64,000 bases of DNA. It comes from Sorangium cellulosum (lineage in GTDB: Bacteria > Myxococcota_A > Polyangia > Polyangiales > Polyangiaceae). Of the stretch, positions 19,175 through 27,973 are shown one piece after another (the stretch's first letter is position 1; the number at the start of each line of letters is the position of its first letter). The notes below the pieces were generated by a model that was not told the DNA's origin, did no database searches, and saw only the letters and a list, made by a program, of their open reading frames with translations. The DNA lies in the NCBI RefSeq assembly GCF_002950945.1, contig NZ_CP012673.1, positions 11,422,501 to 11,486,500 on the forward strand, given 5' to 3'. Both the position numbers and the translations under genes were made by a program.

Positions 19175-22100
19175 ATGGCTGTGACCTCTCCGAAGTACGA
19201 TCGCGGCGCCACGCGGCGCGGGATAGAGCCACAGCTCCGTCTGCTCGCCGAGAGCATTCCACAGCTGGTATGGGCCGCCTGCTGCGACGGATCGTTCGAG
19301 TACGTCAACCGCCAGTTCCGCGAGTACACCGGCCTCTCCGCCGAGCGGGCGAGGCGCCTCGGGCTGGCCGCCGTCCTCCACCCGGAGGACGCGGCGCGCT
19401 ACGCCGCGGCGTGGCGGGCGGCCGTCGCGGGGGGCGCAGCGCTCGAGCTGGAGTTCCGGCTGCGGCGGCATGATGGCGTCTATCGCTGGTTCCTCGGTCG
19501 CGCCGAGCCCAGCGAGGACGCCGGCGGCCGCGGAGAGCGCTGGATAGGCACGGCCACCGACATCGAGGAGCGGAGGCGATGGGAAGGAGCGCCGCGCCGG
19601 CAGATCGAGGGCGAGCTGCACCTGAAGGCGGCCCTGCTGGATCAGGTCGGCGAGGCGGCCTTCGCCTGGGAGCTCGGCGGCACGAACGGGATCGTCTACT
19701 TCGGCCCGGGCGCCGAGCGGCTCTACGGCCTCTCGTCGGCAGAGGCGCTGGGGCGCCCGCGCCACGATCTCCTGCCCACCGCGCTCCCGGCGCCGACGTC
19801 GCAGATCATCGCGGCGATCGAGCGCGAGGGGCGCTGGGAGGGCGAGCTCTGGCACATGACCCGCGACGGCCGGCAGGTGCTGCTCGAGAGCCGGATGCAG
19901 CTCGTCGAGGAGGTCGGGCGCAGGCGGCTGGTCCTGGAGACGGCGCGCGACATCACCGTCCGCAGGCGCGCCGAGGAGGGCCTGCGCCAGAGCGAGGCGC
20001 GCCTGCGGCTGGCCCTCACGGGCGGCCAGCTCGGCGTCTGGGAGTGGGAGCTGGCGAGCAGCCGCCTCTTCTGGTCGAGCGAGGCGCTCGAGTGCGCGGG
20101 CCTCAGCGCGGCGCAATTCGGCGGCACCCAGGACGATTTCGCGCGCCTCGTGCACCCCGACGACAGGGAGGCGGTCGGGGCGCACATCGAGCGCGCGCTG
20201 CGCGGCGAGACGGACTACTCCGTCGAGTTCCGCATGCTCCACGCCGACGGGCAGGTGCGCTGGGTCCACTCCCGCGCGATGGTGCAGCGGGATCGCGACG
20301 GGCGGCCGCTCCGGATGGTGGGCGTGGTCGGGGACATCACCGCCCGCAAGCTCTCCGAGCTGGCCCTCCGGGAGAGCGAGCTGCGCTTCCGCAACATGGC
20401 CGATCAAGCGCCCGTGATGATCTGGGTCACGGGCCCCGACGGGCGCGCCACGTACGGGAACCGGCTGTGGCTCGAGTTCTCGGGCCAGGCCGAGGCGACC
20501 GCCGTCGGCCTCGGCTGGCTCGACGCGCTGCACCCCGAGGATCGTCTTTCGACCCTGCAGGCGTTCCGGCGGGCCGAGGCGCGGCGCGAGTCCGTCCGGC
20601 TGGATTACCGCCTGCGCCGGCACGACGGCGCGTACCGCTGGTGCATCGCCTCGGGCACCCCCCGGCTCGGCCCGGACGGAGAGTTCCTCGGCTACGTCGG
20701 CTCGGTCATCGACATCACCGAGCGCAAGGAGGCGGAGCTCCTGCTGCAGGAGAGCGAGGATCGATTCCGCCGCGCCGTGATGGCGGCCCCGTTCCCCGTC
20801 ATGATCCACGCCGACGACGGCCAGGTCGTCTGCGTCAACCGCGCGTGGACGGACATCGCCGGCTACGCTCCCGGGGACCTGCCCACCGTCGAGGCGTGGG
20901 TCGGCAGGGCGCACGGGGCGCAGAAGGACGAGGTCCTCTCCAGGATCCAGGCCCTGTACGCGCTGGAGGTGCCCTCCAACGCCGAGAGCGAGGCCACCAT
21001 CGCCACGGCGACCGGCGAGCGGCGCACGTGGCTGTTCCGCGGGGCGCCGCTCGGGAAGGACGCGGCGGGCAGGCGGCTCGCCATCACCATCGCCCACGAC
21101 ATCACCGAGAGGAAGCGGGCCGACGACGCGCTCCGGGAGAGCGAGGCGAAGTTCCGGACGCTGGCCGACGCCATGCCGCAGATCATCTGGACGTCTCGCC
21201 CCGACGGCACCCTCGAGTACTATAACCGCAAGTGGTACGATTTCACCGCGGTGCGGGAGGGCGAGGCGACCCCCGAGACCTGGATCGCCTTCCTGCACGA
21301 GGACGATCGCGGGCGGTGCCTGGACGCGTGGCGCCGCGCCGTCGTGACCGGTGAGCCCTGGGAGCTCGAGTACCGCTTCTTCAGCCCTGCTGCGCGCGAG
21401 CACCGCTGGTTCCTCGGCCGCGCGCTGCCGGTCCGCGGGCCGTCGGGCGAGATCGTGCAGTGGTGCGGCACCGGCACGGACATCCACGATCAGAAGTGCG
21501 CGGAGGCCGCGCTGAAGGAAGCGGATCGGCGCAAGGACGAGTTCCTGGCGATGCTCGCCCACGAGCTGCGCAACCCGCTCGGGCCCCTCCGCAACGCCGC
21601 CGAGATCCTCCGGCGGTCCGGGCTGCAGCAGCCGTGGGCGGCGCAGGCGTGCGGCGTGCTCGAGCGGCAGATCGTGCACATGGCCCGGCTGGTGGACGAC
21701 CTGCTCGACGTCTCGCGCGTCGCCCGCGGCAGGATCACGCTGCGCAAGGAGCGCTGCGACCTGGCGCAGCTGCTCCGGCACACCGCCGAGGACTACCGCA
21801 GCACGCTCGAGGCGAACGGCCTGGCGCTCGCGGTGGAGATCCCGGCCGAGCCGCTGTGGGTCCACGCCGACCCGACCCGCCTGTCGCAGGCCATCAGCAA
21901 CGTGCTGCACAACGCGAACAAGTTCACCGACGCCGGCGGCCGGGTGACGGCCTCGCTGTCGGCGACGCCGGAGGGCTCCGCCGAGATCCGCGTCCGCGAC
22001 ACGGGCATCGGCATGGATGCGGCGATGCTGGCCCGCGCCTTCGACCCGTTCACCCAGGCCGATCGCAGCCTCGACCGCAGCCGGGGCGGGCTCGGGCTGG

Positions 22101-22636
22101 GCCTTTCGCTGGTGAGGGGCCTCGTCGAGCTGCACGGCGGCGCCGTCTCGGCCGAGAGCGCGGGCGTCGGCCGCGGGACGGCGGTGGTCGTTCGCCTCCC
22201 GCTGGAGCGCAGCGTCGCGCCGCCGGCCCCGCGCCCGGCGCCGACGTCGGACGTCGCCGCGCGATCGCTGCGCATCCTGGTCATCGAGGACAACGAGGAC
22301 GCCGCGGCGATGTTGCAGGCGCTGCTCACCATGGAGGGCTACCGGGTCGAGGTGGCCCTGTCCGGGCCCGCCGGCGTCGATGCGGCCCGCTCGTTCGTGC
22401 CGGAGGTGATCCTCTGCGACATCGGCCTCCCCGGCGAGATGGATGGGTACGGCGTGGCGCGGGCCCTGAAGGGCGGCGCGGGCGCCTCCCCCTGGCTCCT
22501 CATCGCGCTGACCGGCTACGGCCGGGAGGAAGATCGCCGCCGGGCCCAGGAAGCCGGCTTCGACATGCACTTCACCAAGCCGATCGAGCCGAGCTCCCTG
22601 GAGAGCCTCCTCGCTTCCATCGCGGCGCGGGGGTGA
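19175..22636 (+). CDS. Hybrid sensor histidine kinase with six PAS domains and a receiver
   Basis: The start is ATG at 19175 (1153 residues). Six PAS domains begin near residues 20, 154, 278, 405, 532 and 662. Most end in a PAC-type segment with ITERK or equivalent, and each has the aromatic and acidic pattern of PAS folds. The transmitter follows: HisKA with LAMLAHELRNPLG (phospho-His near residue 793), then HATPase with NVLHNANKFTDAGG and RSRGGLGLGLSLVRGLVELHGG. A C-terminal receiver (LRILVIEDNEDAAA ... VILCDIGLPG, phospho-Asp near 1081) makes it a hybrid. There is no transmembrane segment, so it is a cytosolic multi-input sensor. No response regulator gene is adjacent. Confidence 0.93.
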   Translation: MAVTSPKYDRGATRRGIEPQLRLLAESIPQLVWAACCDGSFEYVNRQFREYTGLSAERARRLGLAAVLHPEDAARYAAAWRAAVAGGAALELEFRLRRHDGVYRWFLGRAEPSEDAGGRGERWIGTATDIEERRRWEGAPRRQIEGELHLKAALLDQVGEAAFAWELGGTNGIVYFGPGAERLYGLSSAEALGRPRHDLLPTALPAPTSQIIAAIEREGRWEGELWHMTRDGRQVLLESRMQLVEEVGRRRLVLETARDITVRRRAEEGLRQSEARLRLALTGGQLGVWEWELASSRLFWSSEALECAGLSAAQFGGTQDDFARLVHPDDREAVGAHIERALRGETDYSVEFRMLHADGQVRWVHSRAMVQRDRDGRPLRMVGVVGDITARKLSELALRESELRFRNMADQAPVMIWVTGPDGRATYGNRLWLEFSGQAEATAVGLGWLDALHPEDRLSTLQAFRRAEARRESVRLDYRLRRHDGAYRWCIASGTPRLGPDGEFLGYVGSVIDITERKEAELLLQESEDRFRRAVMAAPFPVMIHADDGQVVCVNRAWTDIAGYAPGDLPTVEAWVGRAHGAQKDEVLSRIQALYALEVPSNAESEATIATATGERRTWLFRGAPLGKDAAGRRLAITIAHDITERKRADDALRESEAKFRTLADAMPQIIWTSRPDGTLEYYNRKWYDFTAVREGEATPETWIAFLHEDDRGRCLDAWRRAVVTGEPWELEYRFFSPAAREHRWFLGRALPVRGPSGEIVQWCGTGTDIHDQKCAEAALKEADRRKDEFLAMLAHELRNPLGPLRNAAEILRRSGLQQPWAAQACGVLERQIVHMARLVDDLLDVSRVARGRITLRKERCDLAQLLRHTAEDYRSTLEANGLALAVEIPAEPLWVHADPTRLSQAISNVLHNANKFTDAGGRVTASLSATPEGSAEIRVRDTGIGMDAAMLARAFDPFTQADRSLDRSRGGLGLGLSLVRGLVELHGGAVSAESAGVGRGTAVVVRLPLERSVAPPAPRPAPTSDVAARSLRILVIEDNEDAAAMLQALLTMEGYRVEVALSGPAGVDAARSFVPEVILCDIGLPGEMDGYGVARALKGGAGASPWLLIALTGYGREEDRRRAQEAGFDMHFTKPIEPSSLESLLASIAARG

Positions 22637-22788
22637 GGCTCCGGCGGGCGCGGCCGGCCGCGCGGCGCGGCCCGGGCGGCCGCGCGATGGGGAAAGCGGG
22701 CGCGCGGCGTCAGGAGCCGATCCACGTCGCGACCCGAGGCGACGCCGCGCCGGTGGACGACGCCCGCGGATACGGCTAGCTCCAGCCC

Positions 22789-23466
22789 ATGAACCTCACC
22801 GAGGTCATGCGGGAGCTCGCCGCGCTGGGCAACGAGAAGATGCGCGAGGTCAACGCCCGCGCCGGAGACGCCCACGGCGTGAACCTCACCCAGCTCCGCG
22901 CGCTCGCGAAGCGGCTGAAGGCTGACCACGCCCTGGCCGTCGCGCTGTGGCGCACCGGGGACCCCGACGCCCGCCTCCTGGCGACGCTCGTGTTCAAGCC
23001 GAAGGTCTTCTCGGCGGACGAGCTGGACGTGATGGTCCGGGAGATCGGCTACCCCAAGCTGCTCGACTGGTTCATCGTCAACGTGGTGAAGGCGTCGCGC
23101 CACGTCGAGGAGCTGCGTGTCCGCTGGAAGGACTCCGCGAGCGAGCTGGTCGGGCGCGCTGGCTGGAGCCTGACGACGGACCGCGTCGTGAAGAGCCCTG
23201 CCGGCCTCGATCTCCCCGCGCTGCTCGACCAGATCGAGGCGGAGATGAAGACGGCGCCGGGCCCGAAGCAGTGGTCGATGAACCACTGCCTCGCCGAGAT
23301 CGGCATCCGCAACCCCGGGCTGCGCGCCCGCGCAATCGCCATCGGCGAGCGGCTCGAGGTGCTCAAGGACTACCCGGCATCGCCCGGCTGCACGCCGCCG
23401 TTCGCGCCGGTCTGGATCGCGGAGATGGTGCGGCGGCAGAAGGCCGAGAAGACGCGGGGCGGGTGA
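22789..23466 (+). CDS. DNA alkylation repair protein (AlkD-like HEAT-repeat glycosylase family)
   Basis: The 225-residue helical protein matches the DNA alkylation repair family. It has the N-terminal NLTQLRALAKRLKADHALAVALW, the KPKVFSADELD loop and LLDWFIVNVV, all in HEAT-like helical pairs. KQWSMNHCLAEIGIRNPGLRARAIAIGERL forms the C-terminal repeats. Family members such as AlkD excise cationic alkylated bases without flipping them. Some lineages lost the catalytic Asp, and its presence could not be verified by eye here. The gene follows the hybrid kinase with its own gap of about 150 bp, so it is likely a separate unit. Confidence 0.8.
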   Translation: MNLTEVMRELAALGNEKMREVNARAGDAHGVNLTQLRALAKRLKADHALAVALWRTGDPDARLLATLVFKPKVFSADELDVMVREIGYPKLLDWFIVNVVKASRHVEELRVRWKDSASELVGRAGWSLTTDRVVKSPAGLDLPALLDQIEAEMKTAPGPKQWSMNHCLAEIGIRNPGLRARAIAIGERLEVLKDYPASPGCTPPFAPVWIAEMVRRQKAEKTRGG

Positions 23467-23577
23467 GGAGGGCGGCTCGCCCCGCTTCAGACGTCGTCGG
23501 GGCGCGCCCCCGCCCCGAGAGAGCACGCGGTTGCGGCCGCCGAGCTCGGCCTGGTAGAGCCTCGGGTAGCCCCGCGA

Positions 23578-24294
23578 TCATCCTGGGAATACCGCTGCGA
23601 TGCGGCGCTGTAGCAGCGCTTGAGCGTCATTCCGCAAGGGTTCGCCGTGAGCGGTGATCAAGTGCCGAAATGTCAGCGAGACAAGTCGTCGATAATCGGC
23701 GACATCGGGGCTGCACGCGCTCAGCCAGGTCGGCGGGATGTTTGCGGTGCCGATCAGACCCTGCGCCAGGAATAACCCTCCTGTCTCTTTCGAGAAGAAT
23801 GGATCGACATGGGTCCAGTTCTGCACGGCGTCACAGGTGATGAGAACCCCGCCCTCCTGAGGGAGAACCACCGCGGCCTCTGGAAACGCCGCAGTGGAGA
23901 AGACGAAGACCTTCCCCCCGTGTGCCGGAAAGGGTTCGGTGGGGTCGAGCTCTCTATCCGCCGGACGTCCATCGGCGGATCGAACACCTGGAAGCGCCCA
24001 GGTCATTGCGCCGTACCAATCGCGGTAGAAAGGGTCATCTCGACCGTGGAAGGCGCCCAGCCGAACGACATTGCGGACTCGACCGAGCTTCTCGAGCTCG
24101 CCGAGCCCATGCTCTGTCAGCCGCACGGTGTTGACGAGCGTGAGGGCGCCGCCGTCACGAAGTATGACCATCGTGCGGCTCGTTTGAAGGTCCGTGCCCG
24201 CGTGATGGGTCTTGTTGGTGCCGACGACGAAGTAGATATCGGCGAACGCCGACTGAAGCGCGCCGTGCGGCCAGGCTGGGCTGTTCTCGAACAT
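23578..24294 (-). CDS. Metallo-beta-lactamase-fold-like protein
   Basis: The start is ATG at 24294 with a GAGAGGC site upstream. The frame is open further but unlikely to be coding. The 238-residue protein resembles small MBL-fold proteins: MVILRDGGALTLVNTVRLTEHGLGELEKLGRVRNVVRLGAFHGRDDPFYRDWY is the strand-loop-helix of the first half. GGVLITCDAVQNW replaces the usual metal-binding loop with Asp-Ala, and LITAHGEPL near the C-terminus would be the last His. The canonical HxHxDH is degenerate (FHGRDD). It may bind metal weakly or have another function. Family call moderate. Confidence 0.6.
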   Translation of the reverse strand: MFENSPAWPHGALQSAFADIYFVVGTNKTHHAGTDLQTSRTMVILRDGGALTLVNTVRLTEHGLGELEKLGRVRNVVRLGAFHGRDDPFYRDWYGAMTWALPGVRSADGRPADRELDPTEPFPAHGGKVFVFSTAAFPEAAVVLPQEGGVLITCDAVQNWTHVDPFFSKETGGLFLAQGLIGTANIPPTWLSACSPDVADYRRLVSLTFRHLITAHGEPLRNDAQALLQRRIAAVFPG

Positions 24295-24569
24295 GTGGGC
24301 CTCTCGCTTCCGATAGCCGACATTCATCGGCGACGATCGCAATGACGGCAGCAACTTCGTCCGGTGCAGCTCGGGGTTGGGCGGCTCCTCACGCAAGACG
24401 CGGCGGGTGGCCACGGGACCCTTCGCATCGCACCTCCTCGCGATGGGCCTCCGCGCGTCCTTGAGGAGCTGGCTGGCGTCAGTATATGGTGCCATCACGT
24501 TTCAGTCGAGCTCTTCGTCCGGGCTCCACCGGGTCCCCCTGATCCAGGGAAACGTGCGATGCTTGACCC

Positions 24570-25694
24570 GTGTCCCGCGTCGCTCTTATCTCCGACCTCA
24601 ACCGTGCCTTCGATGCCCAGGCCGACCCCCGCAACGTGGCCATGATCCGGCGTCGCCATGCGTTCTGGGCCCAACTCGCCCGCCTTCATGGCTGGGACCT
24701 CGCGGTCTGCGACGTGGCCTCGCTCGACGCGCCGCAGGGGGTCCGCGGCAGTGTGTCCTGGGTCGATCTGCCGATGCTCCCTCGCACCGCCTACAAAACC
24801 GTCGTCGCTCGGGCGGTTGCTGCCGGCGCCACGTGCGTGCTCGACCTCCCCGACAATGTGGAGCGGGTCCTCGGGCTCGATCAATTCTACTCGGTGCTCA
24901 CGAACGCTGGTGTCCCCACGCCACGCACCGCGTTGCTGCCCGTCGACGCCGCCGTCGCTGCCGCGATCGACTCTCCCGCGGCCGTGCGCCGCCTGTTAAC
25001 CGAGGCGATCTACGGCGCCCTCTTCGACGCGGAGATCGATCCCCACGCCGGGGTCTTCGTCCGCGGTTTCTACTCGTCGGCCAAGTCCGCCAACCCCGAG
25101 CTCTACTACGGCAGCAACCAAGCGGACATCGAGGCCACGGTCTTCGAGGTGATCCGCCGCCTGCGTGTCGCTCTCGATGTCGGCGGCCTCGCGCTGCGCG
25201 AGCACCTCGACCTTGAGCGCATCGAGCTCGCCACCGCGCCCGGCGACCGCAACCCCATCCGGGTGCCCTTCGAAGTGCGGCTGACGGTGCTCGACGGCCG
25301 TCTCCTCATGGCCAGCTACCACGGCCCCTTCGAGGCCCTCACCGACGACGTGCGCCGGCCCCTCTGCGATGAACTCACTGCCAGGAGCGAGGTGGTGCAG
25401 AGGGCGGCTCGCGCCCTTCTCCCAGCTCTCCTCGCTGCTGACCTCCCGGCGAACTACGTGGCTGACGTAGCCTTCGTTCGAGACGGCCAGCCAGTGGTTC
25501 TTGAGCTCAACCCGCTCTATGCCGCGGGTTACAACGTGCCCTCCGCGCACGCCCTGCTTGTCGCTGCGCTCGGCGCCGACCTTGCCCACCGCGCCGGGTA
25601 CGCAGAGTTGCCGTGGACCGAGATCCTCGACAGCGCTGCGATGCTTGCCGGCGAGCGTGTCGAGCAAAGCCCGGCGGTATGGCTGCTCGGCTAG
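24570..25694 (+). CDS. ATP-grasp domain protein
   Basis: A GTG start at 24570 gives 374 residues. The C-terminal half has ATP-grasp features: FEVRLTVLDGRLLMASYHGP, then VADVAFVRDGQPVVLELNPLYAAGYN with the Glu and Asn metal ligands near residues 310-320. The N-terminal region has a putative substrate loop (SWVDLPMLPRTAYKTVVARAV). ATP-grasp ligases join a carboxylate to an amine or thiol using ATP. The set with an N-terminal DUF-type extension like this occurs in small natural-product or defence loci, but no partner gene is recognised. It is convergent with the PD-(D/E)XK/EVE gene. Confidence 0.7.
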   Translation: MSRVALISDLNRAFDAQADPRNVAMIRRRHAFWAQLARLHGWDLAVCDVASLDAPQGVRGSVSWVDLPMLPRTAYKTVVARAVAAGATCVLDLPDNVERVLGLDQFYSVLTNAGVPTPRTALLPVDAAVAAAIDSPAAVRRLLTEAIYGALFDAEIDPHAGVFVRGFYSSAKSANPELYYGSNQADIEATVFEVIRRLRVALDVGGLALREHLDLERIELATAPGDRNPIRVPFEVRLTVLDGRLLMASYHGPFEALTDDVRRPLCDELTARSEVVQRAARALLPALLAADLPANYVADVAFVRDGQPVVLELNPLYAAGYNVPSAHALLVAALGADLAHRAGYAELPWTEILDSAAMLAGERVEQSPAVWLLG

Positions 25695-25705
25695 CTAGTG
25701 GACTG

Positions 25706-25719
25706 AAGAGGCCTCTTCC
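25706..25719. terminator. Perfect 14-bp palindrome between convergent genes
   Basis: GAAGAGGCCTCTTC lies exactly between the stop codons of the ATP-grasp gene (25694) and the PD-(D/E)XK/EVE gene (25721). It has no unpaired loop, and a CTTTT run follows at 25725-25729. It could act as a weak bidirectional terminator or be a protein-binding site. Confidence 0.4.
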
Positions 25720-25720
25720 C

Positions 25721-26788
25721 CTACTTTTCCCAGGGCTCGCCGATCACCTTGCGCACGTTCGCCTTCAACAGCCGGCAGAACGTGTTTCTGACTGGAAGCC
25801 CGGTGCCGGTTTTCTGCCGGACCTCGCGGTTCGTCACCGCTTTTTTGCCCGGGGGCACAGGCATCCAGTCGACAGCAAGGTGCCACTCGTTGCCGTCATT
25901 GCACTCGGGGATCACCGAACTGCCCGGCATGGCCTGGGTGACGTCGCCGTTCTTCGCGGTGCCGCGACCCACAATCCCAACGCCATTCTGGTACGCGTAG
26001 ATCACGTCGCCGGCCTTCACGCCGGCCTGGAGCGTCGCCGGGCCGTCGGGGTAGCCCCAGATCGCCGCGACGCCGCGATCGATGAACCGTTCCCACGCGC
26101 CGGGGCTATGCGTCTCGTCGGTGTTGATCATCCAGACCCCGTCGGCCGTGGCGCGCTCGGTCGCGGACCCGTAGACGGATGTGCCGGACGGGGCGAGGTC
26201 GATCGGCTTCACTTCGATGAACAACTCGCCGTCGGCCTTCATGAAGAGCGCGAGCGGCACGAAGTACACGGGGACCCCTCGGCTCTCGAGGTACCGGGCG
26301 ATCTGCTGGAATCCGTCGTCGCGTCCGGCGGCAACGACTACGAGCACGTGGTCCTTGCCGATGCTCGTGGACTCGATCCCGCGATCGTCGGCGAACTCGC
26401 GGAACGCGTCGAGGAACGCCCGGCCCGAGTCTCGGCCCTCGCCAGTCTTCCAGTCCTCACAGAGGCGGGCGAACGCGTCGGCAGTGTACTCGGCGGCGTA
26501 GCTCAACAGCTGGGAGAGGGCGTCGCGATCCGCCCAACCGCGCTTGCACTCAATGAGCACCAGCCGCCCCTCTGCGTCGACGGCGATGATGTCGGCCATC
26601 CGCCGCCATGCGACGGACTTCTTGACGATCAGGACCGGGGAGCCCTTGGTCTTCGGCGCGCGGAAGACGCACTCTGGCGTGCTGGCGAGGGCGAGCTCGA
26701 TGTCCTTCTCGAGGACGGACGCGCCAAACGCGTCCACGGAGCGCAGCTCGTCCAGTCGGTGCGTGGTGCGATCGAAGTGGTAGAGCAT
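25721..26788 (-). CDS. PD-(D/E)XK nuclease-like domain fused to an EVE/PUA-like domain
   Basis: ATG at 26788 gives 355 residues. Residues about 35-115 show the nuclease pattern: RMADIIAVDAEGRLVLIECKRG, with the acidic Asp and the E-x-K pair, then WADRDALSQLLSYAAEY, as in DUF91/NucS-type and RecB-like enzymes. From about residue 215 a second domain starts GVWMINTDETHSPGAWERFI. It continues IWGYPDGPATLQAGVKAGDVIYAYQNGVGIVGRGTA and ends WHLAVDWMPVP...TFCRLL. This is the strand order of EVE/PUA-like base-reader domains. A reader plus a nuclease suggests a modification-dependent restriction enzyme. An attC-like site lies 160 bp upstream in cassette orientation, so it is probably an integron cassette gene. 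Confidence 0.7.
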   Translation of the reverse strand: MLYHFDRTTHRLDELRSVDAFGASVLEKDIELALASTPECVFRAPKTKGSPVLIVKKSVAWRRMADIIAVDAEGRLVLIECKRGWADRDALSQLLSYAAEYTADAFARLCEDWKTGEGRDSGRAFLDAFREFADDRGIESTSIGKDHVLVVVAAGRDDGFQQIARYLESRGVPVYFVPLALFMKADGELFIEVKPIDLAPSGTSVYGSATERATADGVWMINTDETHSPGAWERFIDRGVAAIWGYPDGPATLQAGVKAGDVIYAYQNGVGIVGRGTAKNGDVTQAMPGSSVIPECNDGNEWHLAVDWMPVPPGKKAVTNREVRQKTGTGLPVRNTFCRLLKANVRKVIGEPWEK

Positions 26789-27429
26789 GGGGCGCGCAGT
26801 GTACTGCGAAGCCAGTCGAGTGGCAGCGCATTCTTCCCGCCAGCCGTAGGAGCCCGACGAGAGGTCGGCTGGGTCTCGGGTGCCGGAAGGTCGCCGCGAC
26901 GTGCGACGGCTTCGATCCCCTGGAACCGCTTGGCACAGGGTCCGCCCGCCCAACGCCAGAGTTCAGCTGCGAGGCCGTAAGGCTGGAGCCGTGCTGCCGG
27001 CGAGGAGAGCGTGCGCGGCCTCGTCAGCTGCAACGACTCGTCAGGCCGCTGGCTGGATGCGGTGACGGTGGCCCGGCCGCGATGCCCGGCGGGTGCGGCC
27101 CCCGCAAGATGCAGCGCCGAGCCGGTCGAGCTCCACGCCCAAGAGACCACGCCGCCGCCTCGCGCGTGGCCGGCCCGGCGCCGCCAGGCGGTCGCCGCCG
27201 CCGAGGGTGCGCCGGGCACCACCGGATGCCGGGCGCTGCCAGCCGCTCGCCCGCGCACCGGCGGCGCCGCGCGCAACCTGATGCTCGGCGCGCCCTGGGT
27301 CCGGCGCCGCTAGCTGGCCGCTCGGCGCCGCGGTTGCCGCCGGGATACCTGAATACCGTGCGGGCCGCAGCCCTGCCCCAACGCCGCTGCAGCAGAGAGA
27401 AGGAGGTCGAGCAGTCCGGCGCGCAAGCG
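26789..27429. other. Cassette-array DNA with one attC site and no recognisable gene
   Basis: The stretch between the PD-(D/E)XK/EVE gene and the 27430 attC holds the 99-bp attC at 26948-27046. Between 27047 and 27429 there is room for one small cassette, but no reading frame there has recognisable homology or a convincing ribosome-binding site. It may be a non-coding or decayed cassette. Confidence 0.45.
26948..27046 (-). other. attC-like recombination site, 99 bp
   Basis: The ends are GCCCAAC (26948-26954) and GTCAGGC (27040-27046), inverse partners of the RYYYAAC and GTTRRRY boxes. Inside, CAGCTGCGAGGCCG on the left pairs with CGGCCTCGTCAGCTG on the right over the full length, except for one extrahelical base. 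That bulge is the hallmark that sets strand choice in integron attC hairpins. An unpaired spacer separates the two stems. The orientation fits genes on the minus strand, with GTTGGGC as the cleavage end. Confidence 0.8.
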
Positions 27430-27485
27430 GCCCAACGAACGGTCAGGCCGCAGATTCGCGCTGAGGCCGACTTCCCTGGTCACTG
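27430..27485 (-). other. attC-like recombination site, 56 bp
   Basis: Read on the minus strand, this site begins around the stop codon of the VOC gene at 27480 and ends with GTTGGGC (27436-27430), a consensus cleavage box. The inner stem GGTCAGGCCGCAG pairs with CTGAGGCCGACTT with one bulged base. The outer box at 27479-27485 is degenerate (CAGTGAC). Its place right at the 3' end of a small gene is as expected for a cassette. Confidence 0.65.
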
Positions 27486-27866
27486 GCCGGCGGGCGGTTG
27501 CCAGAGTTCTACCTTGTTTCCTTCTGGATCGATGACCCAGGCAAACTTCCCGTACTCGGAATCGTCGATCTTCTCGAGAACGTTGCAGCCTTCTTCGCGC
27601 AAGACTTTAACCAGGGCGTGGAGATCCTCCACCCGGTAATTGACCATGAACGTCGCAGCGCTGGGCGCAAACTGGTCACCTTGCGCCGAGCCAATGGACC
27701 AGATGGTCGTTCCGGCGACCGGCTTACCTTCACCGTCGGTCCAGGTGAAAGCCGTGCCACCCCATTCTTGCACATCGATTCCGAGGTGCCGCTTGTACCA
27801 AGCCTGCAGCGCCGGAGCGTCCTTGGCCTTGAAGAAGATGCCGCCAATGCCAGTGACTCGCTTCAT
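27480..27866 (-). CDS. VOC/glyoxalase-family protein (cassette gene)
   Basis: ATG at 27866 has a GGAGGTT site upstream. The 128-residue protein is a single VOC module pair: RVTGIGGIFFKAKDAPALQAWYKRHLGI, then TFMVNYRVEDLHALVKVLREEGCNVLEKIDDSEYGKFAWVIDPEGNKVELWQPP. The C-terminal GNKVELW holds the metal-ligand Glu and the typical ending. VOC proteins are metal-dependent lyases, dioxygenases or drug-resistance proteins; the substrate is unknown. A 3' attC-like site overlaps its end, making it a probable integron cassette. Confidence 0.85.
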   Translation of the reverse strand: MKRVTGIGGIFFKAKDAPALQAWYKRHLGIDVQEWGGTAFTWTDGEGKPVAGTTIWSIGSAQGDQFAPSAATFMVNYRVEDLHALVKVLREEGCNVLEKIDDSEYGKFAWVIDPEGNKVELWQPPAGQ

Positions 27867-27912
27867 AGAACCTCCGAGGTCGGGTGGTGGTAAGGGAGAG
27901 TGTGCTTCTGCG

Positions 27913-27972
27913 GCCTAACGCCTGATTCAAGCCGTGCCGCGACGCGGCGTCGGCTCGAACGATCTGTCAGCC
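27913..27972 (-). other. attC recombination site, 60 bp
   Basis: GCCTAAC at 27913-27919 and GTCAGCC at 27966-27972 form the outer boxes. Inside, TTCAAGCCG pairs with CGGCTCGAA around a central CCGCGACGCGGC region, with a single bulged base. Read on the minus strand it ends GCGTTAGGC, the classical cleavage core. The CGTTCGAGCCGACGCCG order closely resembles well-known attC sites of mobile integrons such as that of aadA1 (recollection, not a database match). It starts one base after the stop of the GyrI-like gene. Confidence 0.88.
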
Positions 27973-27973
27973 A

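Noticed and set aside
18896..22570. Very long minus-strand open frame antisense to the hybrid kinase
   Set aside because: The plus strand encodes a complete PAS-histidine kinase-receiver protein; the antisense frame has no recognisable domain.
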